From: Paenibacillus shirakamiensis
GTDB lineage: Bacteria; Bacillota; Bacilli; Paenibacillales; Paenibacillaceae
Length of the DNA stretch: 64,000 nt
Reading direction: 5' to 3'
NCBI RefSeq assembly: GCF_017874255.1
Contig: NZ_JAGGLD010000001.1
Span: 434,001-498,000 of the forward strand
Part shown: in pieces, positions 35,390 to 45,590 of the stretch
Layout: each line of letters begins with the position of its first letter
How positions within the stretch are numbered: position 1 is the stretch's first letter
Program-made: the position numbers and the translations under genes
Notes under the pieces: model-generated
Told to the model about the DNA's origin: nothing
Seen by the model: only the letters and a program-made list of their open reading frames with translations
The model's database searches: none

Positions 35390-37015
35390 TTGTCTTTGAA
35401 TGAGTTAACTCTTCCAGAAAAAATAGGTCAGTTATTTATTTGTGGCTTCCATACTTTGGTGCCGGACGAACAAATTAAGACGCTGATTGAACAATATCAT
35501 ATAGGTGGTGTAGTATATTTCCGCCGCAATATTGCTACAGCTCAGCAATTAGCTGATCTTTCTTATCATTTGCAAGAGATTTCCAAGCCTCAAACCGATA
35601 TTCCCTTATTTGTATCCATCGATCAAGAAGGGGGAATGGTTTCGAGAATTGACCACGAGGGATTCACTCGTTTTCCAGGAAGCATGTCTTTGGGGGCAGC
35701 GAACCAATTAGAACTTACAGAAAAGATCGCATCCATGGCAGCGGATGAATTAATACAACTGGGTATTAACCTGAACTTCGCTCCTGTTGTAGATGTGAAT
35801 AATAATGCGGCAAATCCAGTTATCGGTGTTCGTTCTTTTGGTGAAGATCCACATCTTGTTGCAGAGCACGGAGCAGCAGCTATTAAGGGATTCCAAGATA
35901 AAGGCGTTAGTGCTACAGCTAAACATTTCCCGGGACATGGTGATACGGCTGTGGATTCACACCTTGGATTAGCAGTGGTTCCACACTCCAAAGAGCGTAT
36001 GTATGCAATTGAATTGCCTCCTTTCCAGAAGGCGATTCAAGAAGGTGTCGATATGATTATGACTGCGCATGTCATTTTCCCGGCTTTCGAGTCTGAGGAA
36101 ATTCCAGCTACGTTGTCCTATGATGTATTAACAACACTTCTCCGCAAAGAGTTGAACTTCGAGGGACTTATTGTTACGGATTGTCTTGAGATGCATGCGA
36201 TATCCAAATCCATTGGCGTTGCTGAAGGGGCTGTGAAATCCCTTCAAGCGGGAGCGGATCTTGTTCTAGTTAGTCATACCCTTGAAGATCAAGTTGCAGC
36301 CATTCAAGCTGTTCTAGATGCAGTGCAATCCGGTAGAATTACGGAAGAGAGAATTAATGAGTCTGTGTCACGAATTCTAGATTTGAAAAATAAACGCATT
36401 GGGTCTATCACTGATAAAGCCCCTGAGATTCCAGTACCTTTAACACCTGTGGATAAAGTTGAGCCTATGCTTCGTCAAGTTGCTGAACAAAGCATCACAC
36501 TGGTTAATGATGAAGCTCGTAATCTTCCATTAAAAAAAGATGTTTCTACACTAACGGTATGGGCAGAAGTAAGACACTTTACCGAAGTGGATGAACCCGG
36601 TGTGTTCCGCTATACATTAGTAGAAGCTTTACAACCTTATTTAAAGGCAGAAGAGATTATTATTGGCTCTCATCCTACGGATGAAGAAATCGCTAGTGTA
36701 CTTGAACGTAGTGTCAATTATGATCAAGTTGTAGTCGTAACTTATACTTCGGAAGGTTCATTACCTTCGGGTCAAAAGCTTCTGATAGATAAACTATATG
36801 AACTAACACAAGGCAAACTTATTGTAGTATCCACTCGTAATCCTTATGATATTAATGAGGTGCCGCAAGTTGGAACCTATCTTTGTGCCTATGAGAATCG
36901 CCCAGTTACAGTGGATGCGATTGCTAAAGTATTAGTAGGCGAAGTTATACCTGCCGGCAAGCTTCCTGTGAGTCTTGGAAGTAAATATCCTGCTGGAACG
37001 GGTGCAAGTATCTAA
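35390..37015 (+). CDS. Glycoside hydrolase family 3, beta-N-acetylglucosaminidase type (NagZ-like)
   Basis: The 541-residue protein starts at TTG. It has no signal peptide, so it acts in the cytoplasm. The GH3 TIM barrel carries VSIDQEGGMVSR and KHFPGHGDTAVDSHLGL, the His/Asp loop of NagZ-type enzymes, and TDCLEMHAI with the nucleophile Asp; a C-terminal alpha/beta domain follows. These enzymes release N-acetylglucosamine from muropeptides or chito-oligosaccharides. Located at the end of a sugar-import operon, it probably cleaves the imported N-acetylglucosaminide. Confidence 0.88.
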   Translation: MSLNELTLPEKIGQLFICGFHTLVPDEQIKTLIEQYHIGGVVYFRRNIATAQQLADLSYHLQEISKPQTDIPLFVSIDQEGGMVSRIDHEGFTRFPGSMSLGAANQLELTEKIASMAADELIQLGINLNFAPVVDVNNNAANPVIGVRSFGEDPHLVAEHGAAAIKGFQDKGVSATAKHFPGHGDTAVDSHLGLAVVPHSKERMYAIELPPFQKAIQEGVDMIMTAHVIFPAFESEEIPATLSYDVLTTLLRKELNFEGLIVTDCLEMHAISKSIGVAEGAVKSLQAGADLVLVSHTLEDQVAAIQAVLDAVQSGRITEERINESVSRILDLKNKRIGSITDKAPEIPVPLTPVDKVEPMLRQVAEQSITLVNDEARNLPLKKDVSTLTVWAEVRHFTEVDEPGVFRYTLVEALQPYLKAEEIIIGSHPTDEEIASVLERSVNYDQVVVVTYTSEGSLPSGQKLLIDKLYELTQGKLIVVSTRNPYDINEVPQVGTYLCAYENRPVTVDAIAKVLVGEVIPAGKLPVSLGSKYPAGTGASI

Positions 37016-37039
37016 CTACCTTGAACAGTTAATGTACTT

Positions 37040-37083
37040 GCCTTGGGTTACAGATTCACGAGATCTGTGCTCAAGGCTTTTTG
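37040..37083 (+). terminator. Terminator after the GH3 gene
   Basis: GCCTTG with inner ACAGAT, then ATCTGT and CAAGGC followed by TTTTTG, form a stem closing the sugar operon. Confidence 0.7.
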
Positions 37084-37127
37084 CGCAATAATCTGATTCC
37101 TGTCTTCGTTACATAGGTTCGATCACA

Positions 37128-37156
37128 TTGACTCTTCGTGTCTTTTACGGCATGAT
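37128..37156 (+). promoter_or_regulatory. Promoter of zur
   Basis: TTGACT and CATGAT are 17 bases apart, about 35 bases before the zur ATG. Confidence 0.5.
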
Positions 37157-37191
37157 AAACGTAGACAGATTGTGTCAGGGCAGGAGGAAAT

Positions 37192-37656
37192 ATGATGCTG
37201 TCAACCGATGAAATTATTCAGACCATGTCGAGTCAAGGGCTTCGTATTACAGATCAACGTAAGACATTAGCTAAGCTGTTTGCAGAGACAGATGGTTATT
37301 TAACTCCTAAAGATGTATACGAATTTATGTGCAAAAAATATAGCGGACTTAGTTTTGATACGGTGTATCGTAATCTTCGGGTGATGGAAGAATTGGGCGT
37401 TATTGAGCAGATCGTATTTGAAGATGGATTGAAATTCCGGGGAAGCTGTAATCAAGATCATCATCACCATCATATGATTTGTTTGCAGTGTGAGAAGACG
37501 TATCCTATTCAGTTTTGCCCGATGACTTTTGCAGATGCCCCAGATCAATTCCAGATTGTAAAGCACAAATTCGAGGTATTCGGATACTGTAAGAATTGCC
37601 GAGAGGACCGGGCAGGCATGAACCTAACTCCAGCGACTGTGGAAGGGGAGAAGTAG
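37192..37656 (+). CDS. zur: Zinc-uptake repressor Zur (Fur family)
   Basis: The 154-residue protein starts at ATG after CAGGAGG; an ATG three bases later is equally spaced. The winged helix ([33 protein letters not shown]) binds DNA. The metal domain has [14 protein letters not shown] and CKNC, the His-rich loop and structural Cys4 zinc site of Zur. The wording is closer to B. subtilis Zur than to Fur or PerR. A Zur box in front of znuA 3 kb downstream supports the call. yidD follows with one base between stop and start. Confidence 0.9.
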   Translation: MMLSTDEIIQTMSSQGLRITDQRKTLAKLFAETDGYLTPKDVYEFMCKKYSGLSFDTVYRNLRVMEELGVIEQIVFEDGLKFRGSCNQDHHHHHMICLQCEKTYPIQFCPMTFADAPDQFQIVKHKFEVFGYCKNCREDRAGMNLTPATVEGEK

Positions 37657-37657
37657 A

Positions 37658-37924
37658 ATGGCTGTCACGCGCAAAATAGTGCAGGGTCCTATTCGCTTCT
37701 ATCGAAAATTTATTTCGCCGCTCACGCCTCCATCATGTCGATTTTATCCGACATGTTCGGCTTATGCTTTGGAAGCGGTTGAATTGCATGGGGCTGTCAA
37801 AGGCTCATGGCTTGCCGCGAAGCGGATAGGCAAATGTCATCCCTTTCATCCGGGCGGAGTGGATTTAGTTCCACCAGTTAAGGACAAGAACTCGAAATCT
37901 TCTACTCATCCTGGGACGTCATAG
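37658..37924 (+). CDS. yidD: Membrane protein insertion efficiency factor YidD
   Basis: The 88-residue basic protein has the YidD core: [33 protein letters not shown], with conserved cysteines, and ..[15 protein letters not shown]. YidD sits at the membrane surface and helps YidC insert proteins. It starts two bases after zur, with its ribosome site inside the zur end, so the pair is translationally coupled. Association with zur rather than rnpA/yidC is somewhat unusual. Confidence 0.93.
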   Translation: MAVTRKIVQGPIRFYRKFISPLTPPSCRFYPTCSAYALEAVELHGAVKGSWLAAKRIGKCHPFHPGGVDLVPPVKDKNSKSSTHPGTS

Positions 37925-37967
37925 CTTGACATCTCTGATTACATTTCATATATTACAAATATAATGA

Positions 37968-38256
37968 ATTCCGAAGAATGGATAAGTATAAAGTGTACCG
38001 CCAGTTACAGAGAGCCGGAGATAATGCTGCAAGCCGGTCTGGAGGCATTTTAGAATATGGTCCGGGAGGAACTTCTTTCGAGCAGATTGTGTCTAATGGA
38101 TACAATCGGTAAGGCTGAAGCGCATATCCAGCGTTAAAGGGATGTCTAGTGATAGACAACAATGAGCCTGAGTGAAGTATAGTCAGGGAATTTGGGTGGT
38201 AACACGTGAGATCTCTCTCGTCCCATTATGGGCGGGAGTTTTTTGTTTTTTCAATT
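37968..38256 (+). ncRNA. T-box leader of the methionyl-tRNA synthetase gene
   Basis: Stem I is bounded by CGAAGAA (37970) and TTCTTTCG (~38073). An ATG codon in GAATATGGTCC (38057-38059) is the likely specifier for methionine. The T-box sequence TTTGGGTGGTAACACG (38191-38206) contains TGGT for pairing with the uncharged tRNA NCCA end (discriminator A). Uncharged tRNA-Met should stabilise the antiterminator and raise metS expression. The 350-base stretch 37925-38275 is this leader. Confidence 0.9.
38213..38256 (+). terminator. T-box-controlled terminator before metS
   Basis: CTCTCGTCC and GGGCGGGAG pair (with G-T wobbles) over an ATTATGG loop, followed by TTTTTTG. The left side competes with T-box pairing. 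Confidence 0.75.
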
Positions 38257-38263
38257 CATTTAG

Positions 38264-40300
<2,037 letters not shown>

Positions 40301-40314
40301 CGATCTAAATTTAG

Positions 40315-40352
40315 AAAAGACCTTTTCCTTATCATAGGAAAGGGTCTTTTTT
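40315..40352 (+). terminator. Terminator after metS
   Basis: AAAAGACCTTTTCCTT and AGGAAAGGGTCTTTTTT form a long stem with a T run. Confidence 0.85.
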
Positions 40353-40382
40353 AATGGGGTGTGGGTAAACTGATGTTGAGTG

Positions 40383-40412
40383 TTGACAATTATTTTAACC
40401 TGATCTTATAAT
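40383..40412 (+). promoter_or_regulatory. Promoter of znuA
   Basis: TTGACA (40383-40388) and TATAAT (40407-40412) are both consensus, with an 18-base spacer, about 66 bases before the znuA start. Confidence 0.8.
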
Positions 40413-40416
40413 GTAA

Positions 40417-40431
40417 TAGTAATAATTACGA
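40417..40431 (+). promoter_or_regulatory. Zur box over the znuA transcription start
   Basis: TAGTAATAATTACGA matches the Zur consensus TCGTAATNATTACGA at 14 of 15 positions and covers the predicted transcription start. Bound Zur-Zn would block initiation. Confidence 0.85.
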
Positions 40432-40477
40432 TTAATCAAAAATATACAAATGAACGAAAATGCGGGAGTGAGACGTT

Positions 40478-41431
40478 TTGAAACGATACATAAAATTAGG
40501 AGTCAGCTTTATTGCGGTCCTTTTTGTATTAACAGGTTGTGGACAGCAGGAGAATACCATTGTGGCAGGCAAACTTAATGTAGTAACTAGTTTTTATCCG
40601 ATCTATGAATTTGCGGCATCTATTGGGGGAGAGGATGCGCATGTGACTAATCTGCTACCCACGGGTGTTGAACCCCATGAATGGACACCGCGGAGTAAGG
40701 ATCTAATTAATACATCCAAAGCTCAGTTATTTCTGTATAATGGAGCAGGTCTTGAAGGGTGGGTGCCTAATTTTGTTAAGGGATTTAATAAAGATGCGGT
40801 CGTGAAGCCCGTGGAGGTTAGTTCAGGAATTCCTTTACTTTATGCGAATGATGAAGAAGGTGAACCTAGTCATTCATCCTCTAAAGAAGACCAGACCGGA
40901 GACGATCATCATACAGATCCTCATACTTGGGTAAGCCCTAAGTCGGCTCTTCTCATGATAAAAAATATAAAAGACAGCTATGTGGCCGCAGATCCTTTGC
41001 ATAAAGCCAACTATGAAGCTAGGTACTCAGGATTAGCTCAGAAACTCCGAGACTTAGATCACCAATTCGAAAGTGCTCTATCTACCACGGTGAATAAAGA
41101 GATTGTCGTATCACATCAAGCTTTTGGTTACTTATGCAGAGATTATGGACTTACACAGTACGCAATTATGGGATTGTCTCCGGATGCGGAACCTCGGGCT
41201 CAGGATATTATCAAATTAACGCACACGGTAAAAGATAAGAAAATTAAATATATTTTTTTTGAAGAGATGGTATCAAAAAACTTAGCCAACACCTTAGCTG
41301 GGGAGACTGGCGTAAAGACCTTGGTCCTTAGCCCCGTAGAAGGATTAACTCAAGAACAAGTGAAGAATAAAGACAACTATTTTACTTTAATGCAGCGCAA
41401 TTTGAACAATCTGTTACTAGCCTTAGAATAG
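40478..41431 (+). CDS. znuA: Zinc ABC transporter substrate-binding lipoprotein
   Basis: The 317-residue protein starts at TTG and has a lipoprotein signal (VLFVLTGCGQQ). The cluster A-1 fold binds metal with histidines: PTGVEPHEWTP, a charged His-rich loop (DDHHTDPHTWVSP, shorter than in some ZnuA proteins), VVSHQAFGY and a late Asp/Glu site. It captures zinc and delivers it to ZnuB. It heads a znuACB operon under a Zur box. Confidence 0.92.
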   Translation: MKRYIKLGVSFIAVLFVLTGCGQQENTIVAGKLNVVTSFYPIYEFAASIGGEDAHVTNLLPTGVEPHEWTPRSKDLINTSKAQLFLYNGAGLEGWVPNFVKGFNKDAVVKPVEVSSGIPLLYANDEEGEPSHSSSKEDQTGDDHHTDPHTWVSPKSALLMIKNIKDSYVAADPLHKANYEARYSGLAQKLRDLDHQFESALSTTVNKEIVVSHQAFGYLCRDYGLTQYAIMGLSPDAEPRAQDIIKLTHTVKDKKIKYIFFEEMVSKNLANTLAGETGVKTLVLSPVEGLTQEQVKNKDNYFTLMQRNLNNLLLALE

Positions 41432-41466
41432 TAGGACGGATACAGAAGAAGAAAGGATGAAGTTCT

Positions 41467-42225
41467 ATGAACACACAGGAAGATAAGACAGCGGGATATT
41501 GTCATCAGAATATCATGGAGCTGGACCAGGTTTCTTTTAGCTACAAAGATCAGAAAGTCATTACGGATTTGAACTTTACCGCAAAAGAACGCGATTTCGT
41601 GGGCATCATTGGCTCCAATGGCACAGGGAAGACTACGCTACTTAAAATGATTGTAGGATTGCTTGCGCCATCTTCGGGAGAGATACGACTGTTCGGAGAA
41701 CCCGTTCGCAAGTTCAGAGATTGGGAACGGATTGGGTACGTTCCTCAAAAAAATTCGTTTAATCCTCTTTTTCCAGCCACGGTGAAGGAAGTCGTCATGT
41801 CTGGCCTCTACAGTAATCGTAAAGTTCTAAAAAGAATGACACAGGGGGATCGCAAGAAAAGTGAGGATGCCATGGAAGTCATGCGGATTACGGAGATTGC
41901 GGATAAGCGTATTGGCCAGTTATCAGGTGGACAACAACAGCGTGTATTTTTAGCTCGGGCATTAATTAATCATCCTGATTTGCTCATTTTGGATGAGCCT
42001 ACGGTGGGAATTGATATTCAGACACAGACCGATTTCTTTGATTTGATTTTTCACATGCATGCACATCATCAGATGACCTTCCTCATGGTCTCTCATGATA
42101 TTGATATGATTGAGAATTACTTGGGAAAAGAACCCAAAGATCGTAGCGGGGGAATTAAGTTTTACGCAAGACATTCGCATGACCCCCATTGTGAGATTCC
42201 TGACTTGCAACACTCGCTCATTTAA
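41467..42225 (+). CDS. znuC: Zinc ABC transporter ATP-binding protein
   Basis: The 252-residue ATPase has Walker A GSNGTGKTT, a Q-loop (YVPQKNSFNP), signature LSGGQQQR and Walker B LLILDEPTVG with a switch His (VSHDI). It powers the ZnuB channel. It lies 35 bp after znuA and 24 bp before znuB. The tail beyond residue ~225 (His-rich HSHDPHCEIP) may bind metal. Confidence 0.93.
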   Translation: MNTQEDKTAGYCHQNIMELDQVSFSYKDQKVITDLNFTAKERDFVGIIGSNGTGKTTLLKMIVGLLAPSSGEIRLFGEPVRKFRDWERIGYVPQKNSFNPLFPATVKEVVMSGLYSNRKVLKRMTQGDRKKSEDAMEVMRITEIADKRIGQLSGGQQQRVFLARALINHPDLLILDEPTVGIDIQTQTDFFDLIFHMHAHHQMTFLMVSHDIDMIENYLGKEPKDRSGGIKFYARHSHDPHCEIPDLQHSLI

Positions 42226-42249
42226 GAGGACAGAAAGGAGAACGAAACC

Positions 42250-43053
42250 TTGGAAATATTAACAGCCGATTTTTTTCAAAGAGCATTAGCAGGTGGACTT
42301 CTCATTGGGCTCACGGCTCCGCTCATTGGAATATTTCTTGTATTACGCAGATTATCTATGATTGGAGATACGTTGGCGCATGTGACGATAGCTGGGGTAG
42401 CGCTAGGTTTTTTAATAGAGGTGTATCCCATTGCAGTTGGACTTGTGTTCGCTATTGTTGCATCGTTTGCGATAGAGAAACTACGTAAGGCTTATAAAGG
42501 ATATGCGGAGCTTTCTATTGCCATTATTATGTCGGGAGGAGTAGCTCTGGCCTCTCTATTCTTCACACTGGGGATGGGGTATAATACCGATGTTGTCAGT
42601 TATTTGTTTGGTAGTATTTATACGCTAGATACGATAGATTTATATGTAGTGGGTATCGTTACCGTGTTTGTTGTTGCTGCTATTGGATTATTCTTCAAAG
42701 AATTTTTCCTTCTTACGTTCGAAGAAGACGCGGCATCCGTCAGTGGACTGCCCGTAAAATGGTTGAATTTGCTCATTACCGTCATGACAGCACTTGTCGT
42801 AAGTACTGCAATCAAAATTGTAGGTGCTCTATTAGTGTCAGCTCTTTTGACAATTCCAGCGGCATGCAGTCTATTCATCGCCAGAAGTTTCAAAAGTTCC
42901 GTGGTTTTCTCGGTCATCATCGCTGAAATTGCTGTGGTGGCAGGACTTATGATTGCAGGAATATATAATCTTGCACCAGGAGCAACAATAGTTTTGTTAT
43001 TAATTACGATTTTAATCGTCACGCTGCTTGGCAAAAAAGGGTTTTCTACTTAA
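42250..43053 (+). CDS. znuB: Zinc ABC transporter permease
   Basis: The 267-residue protein starts at TTG behind AAGGAG and has eight or so helices of the ABC-3 family (GLLIGLTAPLIGIFLVLRRLSMIGDTLAH, GVALG, YNLAPGATIVLL). The LSMIGDTLAHVTIAG region is the coupling loop with ZnuC. It completes the zinc importer; ccdA follows. Confidence 0.92.
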   Translation: MEILTADFFQRALAGGLLIGLTAPLIGIFLVLRRLSMIGDTLAHVTIAGVALGFLIEVYPIAVGLVFAIVASFAIEKLRKAYKGYAELSIAIIMSGGVALASLFFTLGMGYNTDVVSYLFGSIYTLDTIDLYVVGIVTVFVVAAIGLFFKEFFLLTFEEDAASVSGLPVKWLNLLITVMTALVVSTAIKIVGALLVSALLTIPAACSLFIARSFKSSVVFSVIIAEIAVVAGLMIAGIYNLAPGATIVLLLITILIVTLLGKKGFST

Positions 43054-43094
43054 GTCCTTATAAGTTGAGCGGGCATTTACCACAGGAGGTACAT

Positions 43095-43808
43095 ATGTCC
43101 ACTATTAATGTATGGGTATCTTTTGCAGCAGGGGTGGGGTCCTTTATTTCTCCGTGTTGTTTGCCGCTTTATCCATCTTACTTGTCTTATATAACCGGGA
43201 TGTCCGTTCAGACGATTCGCAACGAGCAGGATCAATCTCAAGTTCGTTTTAAGACTATGACCCATACGTTGGCGTTCATATTAGGATTTTCAGTTGTATT
43301 CTATACGCTGGGATTTGGAGCGGGGTTATTCGGTCACTTTTTCAATAGTAATCGGGATTTGATTCGTCAGTTATCTGCCATTTTGATCATTGTTATGGGA
43401 CTTGTGCTTACGGGAATATTCCAACCGAAATTCATGATGAAAGAGCGGAAGATGGACCTCAAATTCAAACCAGCGGGTTACATAGGTTCATTTATTTTTG
43501 GTATTGGATTCTCTGCGGGTTGGTCTCCTTGTGTTGGACCTATTCTTGGCGCAATCATTGCATTGGCTGCGAGCTCACCAGACTCTTGGCTACCACTTAT
43601 CACGGCGTATAGTCTTGGATTTGCCATTCCTTTTTTTGTACTGGCTTTCTTCATTGGTTCAACGAAATGGATACTGAAATATTCCAATCTTCTTATGAAG
43701 GTCGGAGGGAGCTTGATGCTATTAATGGGGGTGCTGCTGTTCACAAATCGCATGACTTACATTACGATTTGGCTACAGCAGGTTACCCCGGAATGGTTAA
43801 AGTTTTAA
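43095..43808 (+). CDS. ccdA: Cytochrome c biogenesis protein CcdA
   Basis: Starts at ATG after AGGAGG; 237 residues, six helices. Two conserved cysteines lie in SFISPCCLPLYPSY and SAGWSPCVGP, the pair that passes electrons from cytoplasmic thioredoxin to extracellular thiol-disulfide partners. In spore formers it supports cytochrome c maturation and endospore development. It lies 41 bases after znuB and may be read through from the zinc operon. Confidence 0.9.
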   Translation: MSTINVWVSFAAGVGSFISPCCLPLYPSYLSYITGMSVQTIRNEQDQSQVRFKTMTHTLAFILGFSVVFYTLGFGAGLFGHFFNSNRDLIRQLSAILIIVMGLVLTGIFQPKFMMKERKMDLKFKPAGYIGSFIFGIGFSAGWSPCVGPILGAIIALAASSPDSWLPLITAYSLGFAIPFFVLAFFIGSTKWILKYSNLLMKVGGSLMLLMGVLLFTNRMTYITIWLQQVTPEWLKF

Positions 43809-43827
43809 AATTCTTGAAAATAGAATA

Positions 43828-44898
43828 TTAAGTGAAATAATCAATCCGTGCATATGGAAAATGTTCAAAAATTCGCTCTGTGATGAATTCGCGCAGGGCG
43901 TTTTGTTGTTCATCGGGATAGACGTATTTATTTTGTCCATACATCCCCCATTTTTTTTTGCGTTTTTCAATATCCATCTCAAGTTTGGTCTTCGGATATC
44001 TTTTTTCAATGGTCGCTTTCGCCGTCTTCGTGAATCGATGTTGAATAAGTTCAAAAGTTAAATCTTTGACGGGTTCTTTGGGCATAGCTATAGATAATCG
44101 TTGTAACAGATCGGCGTATCCTTCTTCCCAGCCATCGTACCAGATGATAGGAGCAATGATGAAGCCTAGCGGGTAACCAGCCTTCGCAACTTTACCAGCG
44201 GCTTCAATTCTTTCTTCAAAACGAGAGGTGGCAGGTTCAAACTGACGAATTACATAATCGGAGTTAATACTGAAGCGAATTCGGGTGTGCCCGTTATGAT
44301 TGAGCTTAAGAAATGGATCTACATGATGAAATTTGGTGACGAACCGAAGTCTGCCATATTCTTCTTTAGCCATAAAATTTATCAGATCGGTCAAAGACCC
44401 CGTGATATGCTCAATTCCGACAGGATCTGAAGTACAGGCAGCTTCAAATCGCGTGAGTTCAGGTTTGCGCTCCTCAATGTATTGTTTGGCTGCCCCTAAA
44501 ATATCTTCGGTATTAACGTATACACGAATATAGGGTTTAGCCCCTAATGTCGTCTGTAAATAACAGTAATGACAATGACCCATGCACCCTGTAGAAATAG
44601 GAATGGCATATTCTGCAGAAGGCTTGGATTGTTCAAATTTCAATGTTTTTCTAACTCCAACCACTAAAGTTCGTTTGGCATTTTTGTATTGCTGCAACTC
44701 ATTATCTCCCGGTAGACCCGTGATTCGGTTATGGGAAGAAGTCATTTTGTAAGGAAGATTTTTTGATACAACCCAATCCATAATTTTTTGGCCTCTGGGA
44801 TAGTCTAAAGCTGCCGGTTCAAAATATACGAAATCAGGAATAAATGGCTTAGTACGCCTCAAAGTTTTCACTGGGGGTTCCCCAAGTTTCATGGACAC
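43828..44898 (-). CDS. splB: Spore photoproduct lyase (radical SAM)
   Basis: Starts at GTG 44898, 7 bases after GGAGGG (longer frames upstream have no ribosome site); 356 residues. STGCMGHCHYCYLQ gives the Cys-x3-Cys-x2-Cys motif that binds the [4Fe-4S] cluster and splits S-adenosylmethionine. FEAACTSDPVG and the C-terminal YGQNKYVYP also follow B. subtilis SplB. It directly reverses the thymine spore photoproduct during germination. Convergent with ccdA; divergent from mntR. Confidence 0.95.
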   Translation of the reverse strand: MSMKLGEPPVKTLRRTKPFIPDFVYFEPAALDYPRGQKIMDWVVSKNLPYKMTSSHNRITGLPGDNELQQYKNAKRTLVVGVRKTLKFEQSKPSAEYAIPISTGCMGHCHYCYLQTTLGAKPYIRVYVNTEDILGAAKQYIEERKPELTRFEAACTSDPVGIEHITGSLTDLINFMAKEEYGRLRFVTKFHHVDPFLKLNHNGHTRIRFSINSDYVIRQFEPATSRFEERIEAAGKVAKAGYPLGFIIAPIIWYDGWEEGYADLLQRLSIAMPKEPVKDLTFELIQHRFTKTAKATIEKRYPKTKLEMDIEKRKKKWGMYGQNKYVYPDEQQNALREFITERIFEHFPYARIDYFT

Positions 44899-45097
44899 TG
44901 ATATTCCCTCCAATCTGATCGAACTAAGGTTATTGTGCCTGAGTTTGCGTTCTAGCAACCATGGTAATTAAATGATGGATAGAGGCAGCGAAAAGCGCCA
45001 AGACTTGCCAAGTCCAGTTGCGAACATGTATCATTACAAGAGCAGGAAGTTATCAGAGCAGGTGATTGCGGCTGATATTGAAGAAGAGAGGGATTAC

Positions 45098-45526
45098 ATG
45101 CCAACCCCCAGTATGGAGGATTATTTGGAACGTATTTACAAATTGATTGATGAAAAGGGGTATGCCCGCGTTTCGGATATCGCCGAAGGTTTGGAGGTTC
45201 ATCCTTCCTCTGTGACCAAGATGATTCAAAAGTTGGACAAAGACGAATATTTAATCTATGAGAAATATCGTGGATTGATATTGACTAGCAAAGGCAAAAA
45301 GGTGGGCAAAAAATTAGTCGATCGGCACCAGCTGCTGGAAGAATTTCTGACTCTTATTGGGGTGCAAGAGGAGAATATTTACAAAGATGTAGAAGGTATT
45401 GAACATCATTTAAGTTGGGATTCCATCACCCGAATTGAGACATTAGTCGAATATTTCAAGCAAGATGGACTTAGAGTTCAGCATCTTAATGAAGTACATG
45501 AGGGATTAACCAGCAATTCAAAGTGA
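45098..45526 (+). CDS. mntR: Manganese transport regulator MntR (DtxR family)
   Basis: Starts at ATG behind GAGAGGG; 142 residues, the usual MntR length, opening with [14 protein letters not shown] as in B. subtilis. The winged helix ([25 protein letters not shown]) and the dimer/metal domain with [10 protein letters not shown] and IEHHLSWD supply the Mn-binding side chains. It represses manganese uptake when Mn2+ is high. The frame is open further upstream to ATG 44972, giving an extra 42 residues, but the conserved start and ribosome site favour 45098. Confidence 0.92.
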   Translation: MPTPSMEDYLERIYKLIDEKGYARVSDIAEGLEVHPSSVTKMIQKLDKDEYLIYEKYRGLILTSKGKKVGKKLVDRHQLLEEFLTLIGVQEENIYKDVEGIEHHLSWDSITRIETLVEYFKQDGLRVQHLNEVHEGLTSNSK

Positions 45527-45590
45527 GGCATCTGTCCTTATTAACTAGGCGGGTGCCTATTCTATTTCAGCTAGGAGGATGTAAAGGATT

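Noticed and set aside
42618..43034. 138-codon minus-strand frame opposite znuB
   Set aside because: It mirrors the hydrophobic codons of znuB and has no ribosome site or domain.
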